Source of the DNA: Owenia fusiformis
Taxonomy: Eukaryota; Annelida; Polychaeta; Sabellida; Oweniidae
DNA length: 64,000 nucleotides
Direction of reading: 5' to 3'
Assembly: GCA_903813345.2 (NCBI GenBank)
Contig: CAIIXF020000002.1
Coordinates: forward strand, 33,684,109 to 33,748,108
The notes beneath the pieces are model-generated. The model did no database searches. It worked only from the letters and a program-made list of their open reading frames with translations, and was not told where the DNA came from. The position numbers and the translations under genes were made by a program. Shown piece after piece: positions 36,901 through 51,900 of this stretch; positions within the stretch are counted from its first letter, which is position 1; each line of letters starts with the position of its first letter.

Positions 36901-39900
36901 CACTGCGGTTCAACTAAAACAACAATAAGATTCAATTAATTTCAATTAACATGGAATTATGAGGGATGACATCACATTCCGTTGATGACATCCTGTATAT
37001 TTCAAGCCTGCGATATCTTAAACTTATTTATTGGAATACACTTGCATTCAAACAAATTAATAAAACAGTAAATTTTCTTTACTGTAATGATTTTCTTACA
37101 TATTTTCAAAATCATTTTCTTTATTATAATTGAATGATTTTCTCCCCAATTTCCTTGATATTTTCAAAGTTGAAACTGAAATAATGCAATATGACATGTA
37201 CACCACATACCTTGCATATGTAATCACTGTTTTCCTGTTCTTTGCTTTTTACCATATCTTTGACACTTCTCAGACCCTTGTACTCCCCCTCTGTGTTAAC
37301 ACCCGCCTCACAGGTGGCAGTCTTCACTAGGGTATCACTGGGAGATCCATGCTGCGCCTCAAGTTCATCATAATCTGTGCCACGCTCAGTTGTGTCACTC
37401 TGGATGAAGTCATCTGTTGAAAGACCTGGTGTTTCGTCGTCAACGTCTTCTTCTTGGCTCTCACTAGAGATTTCTTCAGGCCCATTTTGATTGCCATGTT
37501 TTATCATATCTTCTGGCCCTATAAATGTAAAAGAAATTAAACTTGTCAAACATGATTTATAAAGTCAACAAGGACACAAATAAACAAGGCATTAACATGC
37601 AAAATGTCATCAACTGCCATTTGTTAGAGATGACGAACACCAACCACCGATCACCAATGCTTAAACACCATCGGCAAAAAAGAATATAACAATATGTTAC
37701 GAAAGGGTGCAATGAAATCATATCAAAATTCTTGAGAAGACAGGATGCTGAACATAAAAGATATGAATTCCAAGTACCTTGATTCCTGGTGAGAGTTGAA
37801 GTTTGTGATGATATGATCGTAGATTCATCACTACTCTCTTCCCTCATTGACAACACAGCTGCATGGGTACCTCTAATTGCCCCAGAATCAAGTGACGATG
37901 AGCGATGACGTTCTTTAGACAGAGGCCTCTCTTTAATGGAAGACTTACGTAATCTAGCAGATGTTCCTTCTAGAAGTTTCTTTACTTTTTTCTCATCTTC
38001 CTGCGTCTGAAACAAATGAGGGGGCATATCAAAGAAGTGTTTCAAGGGGACATCTCAAATAAATGTGGTAAGGAGCATCATAATTAATGTTTGAAAGTGG
38101 GATGATTCAAATAATTGTGTCTTGGGGAAATTCTCTAATAAAGGTGTCATTTTAAATAAATATCTAAAGGGAGGCTTTTGAAATAAATGTTTTACAGGAC
38201 TTTCTGAAAGAAGTAATTATAATCATAAATAAATATTTCCTATCGCAATATGATGATAGGGAAGGGTTTTCGGAAAAGATCGACCCCACCGACCACCGAC
38301 CGGTCGGTGTTTTCCACTGGTAGCCTCAAAACAGGGTTTGAAGAAAATGTGTAAAAGACCGACCATATAATGTAAAAGACCAAACATATTTGTAGCCTTA
38401 GAATATTAATAATTTGATTTTGAATGTCAATCGTTGGACTAGGCAACGTTTTTTACCGATTTTGTACCTTGCAACGAATGGCAAGCAAACAAATTGGTCA
38501 TGACCGTCTCCTCTCGATTAATTGCCCTGCCTTAGGTCCTAACCTATCATTAACCAACCTATCGTTTCTACGGGAATCTATCCTAATTTTTTACTGAAAT
38601 TTAACAATTTCGAAACAAAAATGATTTGTTATCGTCATAGCCTACTGAATACTGAACACGATATAATGTTAAATGCGTTCTCTTATTGGGATTAAAAGTG
38701 ACTTACCATTTCAGTACACCATTAGAAAGCTTTTTTTTGTCATATCAAATGTAGTTTTTACCAGTTGACGTTTAACAACTGAGAAATCAAACATAACGTT
38801 ACGACGTCAACATCGACGATATTTGTGTGTTTTTGTTATTGCGTTTCATCCCCTTTCATATGAATGAAGAATGAACTTAATGCAATGTTACGTGCGTTTT
38901 TTTCCAAAGTGACTAACCAGGATGAAATTGGTCTTCTAACAACTGAAACATCACTTAAAAATATGACATTACACACCACGACGATGTAACGTTTTCATCG
39001 TGATTTGAAATGATAATTATACGTTTTTAAATCACGACCTAGTAAAGGTACTATAGTCATTGGATTCCCAGTTTTAGTTTTACTTAATTTTGCATTTTTT
39101 CATCTTTATGTAAAAGACCGTCAGCCGACCACCGACCACATGTACCCAACTGTGGAGAGTGACTGGTCGGTGGTCGGCGGTCGGTGTTTTACGAAAACCC
39201 GATAGGGAATATTTCCAATAAATGATTCAAGGGGATATCTAAAAAGATTCATTACTTTAAAAAGATTCTTACCACAGACACATTTTCTGGCACATCTGGA
39301 GATGGTATTTTTGGCAGCTTAGTCTTTCTTGAAGGAGTCACATCAGCTTGCATAAACTTAAAGCTAAGCACATTGTACCATTTGATAGACACTGTCTTTG
39401 GATCAAAATCTGCAAGGCTGACTTGAACACAACCCTGGAAAATAAATGCATATGACTAGATCAACATAAACCGTTTTAAAACAAAAGTGACATCATTTGT
39501 ATAATGGACACTGGTTGACAGACATTATAACAAATTTACCAAACTTATGATATATTTATTTGGAAATATGAGTGTTCCATTTTTGGACCACTTTGTAGAT
39601 TAGATAGACATTGATATCATTAGCAAGAGATGTAGTATGAATCATTATTTCAGGTGTTTTGGCAACGTAATTTAACTTTTTTTATAATTTAGATTATTAC
39701 AGCAGGAAATTAAATTTGATATATCTATAACAAAATAAAATGTCACGGGATATAGAACAATGTGATTTAGTTCGGTTCCTGTCCTGATGTATATCAATCA
39801 GGGCAGGAGACAGAACAAAACTTACCAAGTGCTCCTCCTGGTTTAGATGATTACGGCACCATATATTGACTTGTAAAGTTTTAGAACACAATTTATTTTC

Positions 39901-42900
39901 CAATATTTGGAGTTTAAAAAGTTCATTCCATTTTGGCGAGTTCAGATTGCTTGATGGTTTTGTACATAAGGCTTGACTTAGTGGGCTAGGTAGAAGGCTA
40001 GTTTTTATCATCCTGAAAAAGAAAGTATGTTATATTTTATTTAAATATATAACTCACCATAATAACATGTACATCAAATTGGATCTGTTTTAATACAGTG
40101 AGAGCCTCCAAAATTTAATGGATTTAAAAGAATGATATCTTTCCTGCAAAAAGTTATACCGATTTAAGTTATAAAACCCATTAAGTTTAGATTTTCAAAA
40201 TAAAAAAACACTCACACCATGCCCCATTAAAGTGTTAGAATTACGAAACAAAAGTGCATGAGTATATATGGATCTTTATTTTTAATATACTTACACAAGG
40301 GATCGTTCTGGTATGGCCAGGGCAGCAAGATTCCTTGCCTGTTCAACTCCAATATGAAGCTGTCCTTCAACTCCCTCATATTTTAACTTAATTTGAATCT
40401 GGGCAGACTCTAGATCTTTTTCTGGGAGTCCATCTTCATCCATTCTGTAACATTAAACAATATAATTACTTCGGCTCCTGTCCTGATGTATGCCATCAGG
40501 GCAGGAGCTGCAGTATGTCAATAACTTTGAACAATATGATTTACTTAAGCTCCTGTCCTGATGTTATAGTTACAGTTATAGCATCATAACATGGGAGTAT
40601 CTTTAAAAATATTACAAATGGTTCAAAAATCCTTGTGAATATACTTTCTTGTGGAGACACTAATATTTTAAAAGGTATTGTGCCGATTTTTACCTTTTTA
40701 CACTGGCCTCAAAAACTCCACTATCCCCAGCAACACTCTCATCTGACACAGCTGCGGAAACACTCCGTGTATTCACTCCTGAGAGATTATTGCACACTCC
40801 CGAGCTTGACTCACTTATTGGGCTCAATGGTGGCTCTCCAGTCTCCGTGACAACAGCATGTTGACGATTGTTTATATTTTCTAAAATAGGGGTTGCACTA
40901 GAGTCTAAAGGTAAATGAGGTATTCTTTGTTTACTAGTGGGGCTATAGTTTGTATTTGTTTGGGGTGGGTTTTTATATACATTGGGTGATTGTTCATGAA
41001 TAGGTGGTGCCCCCTGTGGGTGCCCAGCTATCACTTGTTGTAAATGTTGTTCATAGGATGGGGGTGCCCCAATCCCAATATCATATTGCTGTGAAGAAAT
41101 TGGAAGACTTGTGGGTGTCGTCTGCTGAACTGCCTCAGGGGATTCTGGGATAGATCCAGTGGCTCCATCTATATTTATATCAGTTATTGCTAGGTTTTGA
41201 AATGAGTTGTTCAGTGACACTGTAGGTGACACTGCCTCTGGTATTGTACTAATACTGTTATGCCCTTTCATAATCTGGTTCACCCAGCTGTGAAGGTCAT
41301 GTAGATTATTGTTCTCATTGTTTGGGTATTGCGATGTGCCATAAATATCCGTGAGAGACAATGAGTTCAGAGATCCCTTACTACTGGCTGATAGTGATCC
41401 TAGGGATCCAAGAGATCCACGACTTGATCCCGATGATAAAGTACTTTGAGAGAGACTGAAATAAGAGAAAATATAGATAGAGATTGTCTGTAGATTTACT
41501 GAAACAAAATCATTTTCAGTAATTAATTGAATGAAAAAACTAAATTTAAGTAAAAATATACATAAAATCATATTCAATTTGGTGAGAGCATTCTCATGAT
41601 TTTTCCCCTAACTGGAATCAAAAACCTCATTTTCACAATCCTAACCAAAAATGGTCAAAATATGCCTCTTTTCATGATTTTTTCTCATTTTCAAGTGGGA
41701 GCAAATGAGTTTCCAAATGGGTACAATCACATATTAAATTAAAAATATCAGGATGGTGTAGCGCCTACATATTTCATTACTCTGAAGTTCACGTGACAAT
41801 TTCTTAGTACATGTACTACCTTCTGAGTTTGCTCTCAAGCCGTGCTGTTTCTTTAGTCGCTTCAATCAACTGTTCAATACACAATGTTCTCTCATCTTGA
41901 AGCTTAATACGCTCAGCAATCTGACGATTTGATATTTCCATTGCCTCTGCTAATTCTTTTTGCAATTGTCTTATTTGTTCATTTGTTTCTACAATTTCAG
42001 CTTCTGAGCGTCCTTTAGTTCGCACTATACTCCTTAGTTCTCGTAAAAGTTGTTCTTTTTCTTGTATGAGTAATAACCTGAAAACCATTATTTAATCAAC
42101 CCTTTTGTCCAAAACATCGATAAAAAGTCACGCCATACTCGTAAATGCAAGAATTTATACAAAATTAAATAATGGATTAAGTCAAACACTGTTACATATC
42201 ATTTTCAGAAAATTACATTGAATTGAAAACAGACAATGTTAAGATCATACAAAGATGGTTCCATTACGATTCCTGTATATTTATAGAATATCATTCTTTA
42301 TTTTACATTTTTCAAGGTTTCTTTATACCTATCCTTATCTGACTCAGTTTGACCAGGAACCATGTGATCCTCAACGCTAGATAAGTTACGCTGTATCGTA
42401 GTAATACGTTTCCTCGCCTCATCATATTGCAGCCTCATTCTGGCCATCTCGGCAAGACGTGCACCTGTGTTGTACTGAAACACATTAAAACTTAATCACT
42501 CGACTTGTGTCACTCACTCAATGTCAACTTTTATATGGATCACTTAGAAATAAAAAAATGATCAGAATATAGCCCCCCCAAAGGATTCTATTAAAAGAAT
42601 AATTCTGACATGAGAAAGCCCTTTCAATAGACAGACTTATTCTGTACTTATTCATTTTAAAATACTAATAAAACTTTGTAAATTTTTAATCGAGGCTGGG
42701 CAAAAAATGTACGTATATAAATGTTATTTTAATGTTTGTTACTGTATTAGTTAAGTTTGTTTTTTGTACTCAGTATACCCTATTAGGGGTGAATTGAGAA
42801 ATCAATAAATAAAAAAATACATACAACTTAATTCCTTTAATAAATCTTTGACTCTATTATATAACATACCTCTCCAGTAAGGTCAGTCTGTGACTCTGTG

Positions 42901-45900
42901 CTGATAATCTCATGTGGAATAGACAACAATGAAAGATCGGGTGAAGAACCCTCCGTCACCAACCTCAGAGGCATATCATCCTTCAGTTTTGCAAGGGATT
43001 GGATCAAATTCTGCTTCTCTCGCTCGCCAGAAGAGAGAGATTGTTGAATATTGCGAATCTCTTGCATTATTGCCTGTGCCTCCTGCAGGTTATAGCCACC
43101 AGGCTGTCCTGCCATCTTGCTGTCAATCCTGGAAAAAGCATGACTCTTTTACTTCGGCTCCTGCCCTGATGTAATCCAACGGGACAGGAGCCGAAGTAAA
43201 ATTATTCCAGGTAATCCAAGAAGTTGCATCACCTAAAATATTTTAACTTAAAACTAAAATATTTTTCATTATGAGTGATTTCTTGCATTTTGCACAATAG
43301 CAAAATTGTATCCTGAGGAGTTTGTTAATTTCCTGATGAGATCGCAGTCCCATTCCCCCTCCGTACTCTTCTAATTCCCCTGAATAGAGATGACCTGATA
43401 ATTGACATGCAAAAACTTAATTAAGACCTTCTTGTGTTGAAAACAGCAAGCAATTTATTACAGTGCAATAAAAATCAGAATATCAGTGTACTCTTGGGAC
43501 CACAAACAGAGGTTCATTATAGTTAAAATGCTGCAGGACTTTTAAACAATGTTCCATTATGAAGTGTTGCATTTATACAGGTGTACAACTGTACTTACTG
43601 AGTGAGTGTCTCCACTCCTCTCTCTTTGTAGGACATCTCAGTGCGGATCTGTTGTAATTCTCCCCGGAGACGAGCGATACGTTTCTTAGCCAGATGTACA
43701 TCTGCTTTTAGCAAGTCTGGGTCATACTTCGTACTTCCTACACTTGAGGTGGAGTTGACTGAAATCAGAATATCAATGATATCAGACAGGCATTAGCACC
43801 GTATAGTGTTATCACAAGGAAAACTGTAACAATAGTTACAGATGATAAACTTAGCATTTAGTAACACTACCTGTAAAAGTGTAACAATAGTTACAGATGA
43901 TAAAGTAGCACTACCTATAAAAGTGTAACAATAGTTACAGATGATAAGCTTAGCATTTAGTTACACTACCTGTAAAAGTGTAACAATAGTTACAGATGAT
44001 AAGCTTAGCAAAGTAACACTAACCTATAAAAGTGTAACAATAGTTACAGATGATAAGCTTAGCATTTAGTTACACTACCTGTAAAAGTGTAACAATAGTT
44101 ACAGATGATAAGCTTAGCATTTAGTAACACTACCTGTAAAAGTGTAACAATAGTTACAGATGATAAACTTAGCAAAGTAGCACTACCTATAAAAGTGTAA
44201 CAATAGTTACAGATGATAAGCTTAGCATTTAGTTACACTACCTGTAAAAGTGTAACAATAGTTACAGATGATAAGCTTAGCAAAGTAACACTACCTATAA
44301 AAGTGTAACAATAGTTACAGATGATAAGTTTAGCATTTAGTTACACTACCTGTAAAAGTGTAACAATAGTGATGACTTAGCTAATGGGGAACCCTGACGA
44401 AGAAAGCTGATCATGCAAAAATGGTGATATCTAAAAAATTATCGAAAATAAGTAGTGAATCTTATTTCAGAGAGGTCACCAGGTTCCACCACTCAGTATT
44501 GCCTCATAGAGAACAATGATTTGTAGGAAAGCAATATATCTTAAATATAACATGTAGTATTGTACTTACGACTGCTTGATGATGTTGTCTTCCAGCCACT
44601 GTGCACTAATGTCTCATTCAAATGCTGATACTCATCCTTGGCTAACTCCAATCTTTGTTGTTTAACTGAGTAGATATCTCTCTTAGTCTACAAAGTAATA
44701 ATAAATAGCTTTCAAAATATTCAAAGTTTTTAAAAATTGATTTAGATCCATTTTCCAATGTATGACTCTATTTAGTATCCATTCAACCAATTTTGAAATC
44801 AAGTGACTTTTGTCAGTTTTCCCTATGCCATAAATGGTATCTTGCCAACAAAAACCCCTATTGCCATCTATTATCAATCTATATAGCATGTCATCTATGG
44901 AAATATTGTAGATAATGGGCACTTTTGTGGCTAAACAATGTTTTAGGAAATAAACCTTTACAATTGGGGAGTATCATGTGTAAGGACATACTCCAGTATA
45001 CAAAAATGCCATTATGCAAAAGCAAACTAAAAATAAGTAATAACAATTCTTGCTTCCCACATAACATGAGCATCAAAACAAAATATATATCAAATGTGCT
45101 AATTATTATTAGAAGACATGAATGCTTGACAGTATTAACAAGTAGAAACTGTATTTTGTGATTACATGCCAAATTCAAGCCATATCCCAAGATGTGCCAT
45201 TTTAAGGCATATGAACATGTCATATATATTACATGAAGTTCCTTGGATTAAAATTAAAATATCCACATTCCTTTTATACTGTGTGCCTGTATGCCTTATT
45301 TTACACCTGTATGCTTTCTTTATCATTGCATTAACCCTCCTATGCTTATCTTATTTTAGTTCATACGTGTATTCTTATTTACTATTATATGCCTTATTCA
45401 CCATTGTATGCCTTAATTAACCCCCATATGCCTAATTCTACCCTTGTATGCCTTATTTACCCCAATATGCCTAAATTAACCCCTATATGCTTAATTTTAC
45501 TCTCGTATGTCTTATTTACCCCGTATGCCTTAATTAACCCCTATATGCCTAATTTTACCCTTGTATGCCTTATTTACCCCAGTTTGTCTTAATTGTCCCC
45601 TATATGCCTAATTTTACCCTTGTATGCCTTATTTACCCCAGTTTGCCTTACCTCCAGATCTTCGTGTGCTGTACTGAGATATTCCTTCAACATGTCCTGC
45701 TGTTTGGCCCTCCATTGCAACCTGGGGTCCTCCAACTGGTTCACCTCTGAAAATATATTATGACATTAATATTATAAAAACAAACACAGCATTTGACCAA
45801 AATGCCTTTTGTTTTGAGGATATTCAGAAATCAAAGATACAAGGACAGTATTCCCAATAAAAATGGTAAGATTCTCTGCCATTTTTTTCAGTTTTATCTC

Positions 45901-48900
45901 TGGACAAGTTTTATTAAAGTAACGTACCCCTGATCGGTGTCTTACTTTTTGCATATTAGTATCTAAATGATATCAAAATATTCTCCAGTCTTGATATGAT
46001 GTTTAGTTTAGACATATGGACTTACTGGTAGCATGGTTTGTGTAGTAGTATATGCCAAGTCTAGGGTCATACATCTCTTCCCAACCATAGGGCAATTCAT
46101 CCCCCTCACAGTCAGCAAATGTTTTTGGCTTGGTGTAACTGAAATCAAAGAATACATCATTTTAGTACAGTACTTCTGCATGTTAATTGCCTATTTCATC
46201 AAATGTCATGGCTCTGTTTTTAGATGTTGTACAAGGGTCTGGAATATATTTGTTGGTTAATAATGTGAATATTGCTTGCAATTTTGTCACCTGGCCTCAT
46301 TACAGGTTCTACAGACTTATCACATCAAACCCTGAACAATGACCGCTGAACGCCATCCACAAAATGGTTGGAGACTATAACAATATGTCACCGCTTGTGG
46401 TGGTAATGTAAAAATATGTCACAGCTAGTGGTGGTAACGTATAAATATATCACCGCTTGTGGTGGTAACACATAAATATGTCACCGCTTGTGGTGGTAAC
46501 ATAAAAATATGTCACCACTTGTGGTGGTAACATATAAATATGTCACCGCTTGTGGTGGTAACATATAAATATGTCACCGTTTGTGGTGGTAACATATAAA
46601 TATGTCACCGCTTGTGGTGGTAACATATAAATATGTCACCGCTTGTGGTGGTAACATAAATATGTCACCGCTTGTGGTGGTAACATATAAATATGTCACC
46701 GCTTGTGGTGGTAACATATAAATATGTCACCGCTTGTGGTGGTAACATAAATATGTCACCGCTTGGGGTGGTAACATAAATATGTCACCGCTTGTGTTGG
46801 TAACATATAAATATGTCACCGCTTGTTGTAGTTACATAAAAATCAGGATTCATTTGTTTAGTAAGCATTCCTATTGTTACCCTTTTCAATTGACGAGATG
46901 CTTAATCTTAATTTACGTCATTAAAAATTACATCTACTTATGTGGTTTTAAATTTTAATTTAAAAAAATATTAATTCTAGGTAGGGGAGATAGGCCATAG
47001 ACCTTAGGCCCCATGTTGTAAAATCACAAAAAGTGAAATATATTTTCTTGTATTTAACAGATATTTTTCTTTTACTGGACATACCGTATTCTCTGTAATT
47101 AGCGCCCAGGGCGTTTAGAAAATTGAAAATACATTATTTAGACCATTCTAATAAGTGCCCATGTATGAAAGAAATCAGAAATCCCGAGGAATTTCATGTA
47201 TGGCAATTTTTCTTAACAAGAATGCATTTTCTTCAACATATTTTTATAATAATATGACAAGTGCTGTTATTGGAGAGAATACGGTAAAGATCGCTTAGAC
47301 AATATTGACAGTGGTTGAAGACCCGTCTATGTCTAATTTATTTCCGGCACGCCCACTTTGTCATTATCGCCGATTACCTTCAATATTTCCACTAGAGACT
47401 GCTGGATATCGATCTAAAGTTATACATTATTTCTAATTTGATGAGAGATCATCATTATTCGTGCAAAAGTCGTGTAAAAGTCGAGAAACATTAAAAAGAA
47501 ACCAGAAAGTTCACGACCTTGACATGCGCAGAACATCTGCGTAGTAGCTTTTGAAATTTCTGAATGCCGATAAAGAACAATTCCTTCATTCATTATGGAC
47601 TATTTGGAGACAATATTAGCATGCATGGTATGGTGCGGGAAGCACCCATCGATAGATATGTATCGAGAGGATGCATAGAATTACAAAACGCGTCATGTTT
47701 ACAGCAGTTTTAGGGTAAGTACTCTATTATCGCCCGCTCCTGGATTTTGAGAAATATTTTTTTCCTGATATATTCTTCAATTCTTGTTGATTCCTCGATG
47801 TTTCTTGAACTTTGTGAAGCGGGGTGGGCGCTTATTAGAGAGTGGGCGGTAATTACAGAGAATACGGTATTTTAATTTGTGTAACAACAGATACATAAGG
47901 GTAATATGAGAAGTTAACCACTAAAACATCAATATTCAAATTTAAGGGAACTTTGTAGTAATACCCTGCCATGTTATTTCCCCTGAATTAGCCACCTGGT
48001 GGTGAAACTAGAAACTACCTACTCGCATCTGAGAAATTGTTTTGATTTTGCTTCTTCAAAATAAAAATTCTTAGCTCCTCAAATGGGAGATAATCCTTTG
48101 TTAAATCCTCTCTTACCCCGAGTCAAATTAGATTGACAAAAATCAAGCTGGCTTATCAGAAACATTACAGTCATAAAATTGTAAGTCTTTGAAAAAACAT
48201 GGGATTTAATTCATATACAAACTGCAATGAAAGGCTGTGACAGCTACATTTTGGACTATTTAGATCTAATCAGCACCATTAAACTGTATGTTGGTTTACC
48301 TGATTTATTAGAGTGTAGTAGTTACAACTTGACTATAGGACATAGCAGGCCTGTATCCAGCTTTTGCCATGGGGAGGGGTTAGGTTTTTAAAAAATTACA
48401 AGAGGCTTCAAATTTGACAATTTTGGCTCGTTGCAAAGTGCTTAAAATGGTGTAGACTGCATGATTTTTGGAGAATTTTTTACCCCCCCCCCCCTCCCGC
48501 TACAGACCTGACGTCCTGACATAGGGCAATATTGTGTTACGTTATCATATTATCCATATCAACATGTCTGCGCAGTGGCCTATGATCATAAACCTAACAT
48601 AACAACCTCAATCATTCACACGTACAGTACTAGTAAGGGGGTCATTCTATTTAAGATTATGCACATTGTTTTGATAAGTTATCACTCAAAGACTTAGAAC
48701 TTCAAGAAGTCTGCATACCATACTGTAAACTGTAATATTAGGGGGATTGGCTTTGATTACTACCATTCTGACTATAATAACTTTGAACTTTAAAATACCA
48801 TTGAATATGGCATGCATAATGTATTAAAAGGGCTATTAATTTATTAAAAGGTGTCTCTTTTTAAAATGTTGATTTGTTTGATTGGCATTTGTCAGTGGTT

Positions 48901-51900
48901 CAAAATTGTGAATTTCACTTAAGGGTACCCCGACAATACTTGAGGTTAACAAAACAAACCAGAATAAGTATTTAAAATAAGTTTTGTGGTATTATTTAAA
49001 TAACTTAACATCCTAATAAATTCCTAATAAATGTGGGTTTATAAAAATATGTACAGTGGTTCTTTTCTCAGTACTCGGTTGAACTTCATTGTAACTTCAC
49101 ACAACATATTATGAATTAAATGTTTCAAATATTTCACTAATTAATCACACCAAAACTCAAAAAATCTATTTGTTAATGACTATTACAAAAACATTAACTA
49201 CCTACAGCGTATATTCCACCATTTAATTTGCTTCATTATCGTGTTTATTTACTTTCTTTATTTTGACAAATTCATGAATGAACTGAGATTTGTTAATACT
49301 ACTTCCCCACATTGACAGGTTGACAGAGCTGAACAATGGGGAACAACCTGCCTTCCTGAATTCAATAGGAAGTACAAATACCAACATTTCTGTTTAAACA
49401 TTCTATTGACAACTATGTCTTTGACCTGAAAGTGTAACATTCAGGGTGAAGCTTGATTCAATGTCTAAAAGAATGTAAACTATTTGGATTAACATTGAAT
49501 CACAAAAATGAACAAGAGAACTTCCTTAATCCAAATTGAAGCTAATGCTTTGTGAAACGTCTAATTCCAAAAAACTGAGAGTAAATACTAAGTTCAATAG
49601 AAAACTGATTGTCCTAAAATGAGATTTCATTAAGATTTCTATGCTAAAATTAGGCCAGAAAATTTAGAGGGGGTGGAATCATTAAATGGGACAGCCTGTC
49701 CTGTGGTCACACTGAGCATGTTATCTTCTCTTATTAATGCATTTCTACCAATAACAGTACATGTTAGCCATTCATCCCTACATCATTCCACCCCTTATGT
49801 AAAATAAACAGTACAAAAGGATTGATACTTTCAAAAAATTAATTAGTTATACATTTGTCTGTGCTAAGCTAGTAGCGACTCTGAAAAATGTAGAATTGGT
49901 GAAAAATAAACATAAAGTCAGTAAGAGAAATGAACAAAACTTGCAAAACTCAAAATTATTGAAAGATTTTGTAATCCCAAGGTCGTAGCATATATTTGTA
50001 GTATTGCGGGGACAAGCATCAATCTTTTATTTATCTATCCTGGCTGAAGTGAAAGTTGAATGGGATTGAACTGGCAAGGAATTTATGCTGGCCTTGTAAT
50101 GATTAGGGACCCTTTCACCAGTTTCAATCCAGTCTTGTTTGAATGTATATTAATCAAAAACAAATTTTTATTTCAGTTTTTAATCCTTCCTATTCATGTC
50201 CTCTTCTCTTTAATAAAATATACCAATTGTCTCTGTCAATTAAATATAAAATTCGCAAAAAGTTATGACCATTCAAATAAAAACAATATATTAAAAACTA
50301 TTTCTTAATTGCAAGCTAAATGTCAACTTATCCCGAATAATGAAAAAGCAAAAATATATAAGCTGTAATACATTCAATGATTTAGATGGTGCTTTGAACT
50401 TTTTTAAATTGGTTGATCATCAGAATATTTTTTGCGATTTTTAGTATATTTTTCATTTTTATAATTTATTTGAAATTGGAAGGAAAATGGTTTCCAGGTG
50501 CAAATGATTTTCAGAGAGCTGCAATTGCAAGCCTATTTTCAAAGCACGCCATCTTTTTTCTTTTATGTGAGAACAACCAAGCCCAGACACCTGTTTTAGA
50601 AAGCCTTGTATGAGTAAAATATTTGTGGCTTGCTTTATTGATCGCAATGAATGGATTTCACCATTTCTCTTAAATCAATATTAATTTATAAGGTCTTAAC
50701 AATAGGACCTGTTTATGTTGATTTGTTTATCAAATATTGCTTTTTGTGTTTTCTCAAAGAAGCAAGTGCCTTTTGTAGTCATAAATACATGGCACTCAAT
50801 ATTCTTGGATACCCCTATTAAAAAGACCATTATAAACAGAGCTATTGCCATTGTCAAGGGGTGTGAATTTTATTAAAATTAAAGGGACAATATCACGATG
50901 GTAATATTGCTAATCTAGTACTATGTATTTGAATAAATAAAATAGTTATTATCAAGGCTTTTGAAATGCTCCCTCCACAAGAAGGAAGGAATGTTCCCAA
51001 GGCCTGGGGGGAATAGCATCACTCTAATATACAGATATTGTTGGCTAATAAAGCCCAATTACAGGATTCCATCCCATCATGTTTTGATTTTGCATGCAGT
51101 TCGTACACATTGTGATAAATATCATCAAACTGTGTTTGCTCATTTTTTAGGGATAGTATTTTGAATTCATTTTAAAAGCTTTGTGATTAGGGAGCTCAGA
51201 AAAAAATGTCTGAATTTTGTCAAGCTTGTATAAAGTTTAAACTGAGCTATATTTCAAAAGCACATCTGAGCACTTTTTGGGCTCATATGCAGGACTAAAT
51301 ACACAAAAATAACTAATGTTGTGAGTATGATGCACCACTAACATGACTAATAGACTCTGATACAAGCCTTCAATTTGCTCAACTAGAACTTTATTACCCT
51401 TTTAAAAGAATAAGGTGCCTTTTAATCAAGAGTATACAGGGTAAGAGGTGAGGATTGAGCCCTTAAAATTGTTGATTGTACATGGTATTTGATAATAAAG
51501 AGGCTGCCACAAATACTTGCCAACCATCCAACCAAATTATGTTTATTTATCATAATCGGTGACAGAAAAATATTTGTATAAAATAGAAACATAAATATTT
51601 CCTCAAGATGTCTCCCATTCAAATCTAGTATTTACTATATCCTAAAAATAGATTTGTTTGGATGGCAGATGCCAAAACAATATTCAAATGTCAAATGCAT
51701 CTATTTATAATGCAGAAATTATATACAATTAGCATCTTAGAGCATAACATGTACTTTGAACTATTTATATGCAGCCAACTCTAGTAAATTGACCCTCTGT
51801 TGCCTTATATCAGCCCTCTGTTGCCCCCCTCCCATATACTCATCAATTCCCTCGGGTAATTTATCTGCAGGTGGGGTGTATGAGAAGGGGCATCATAGGA

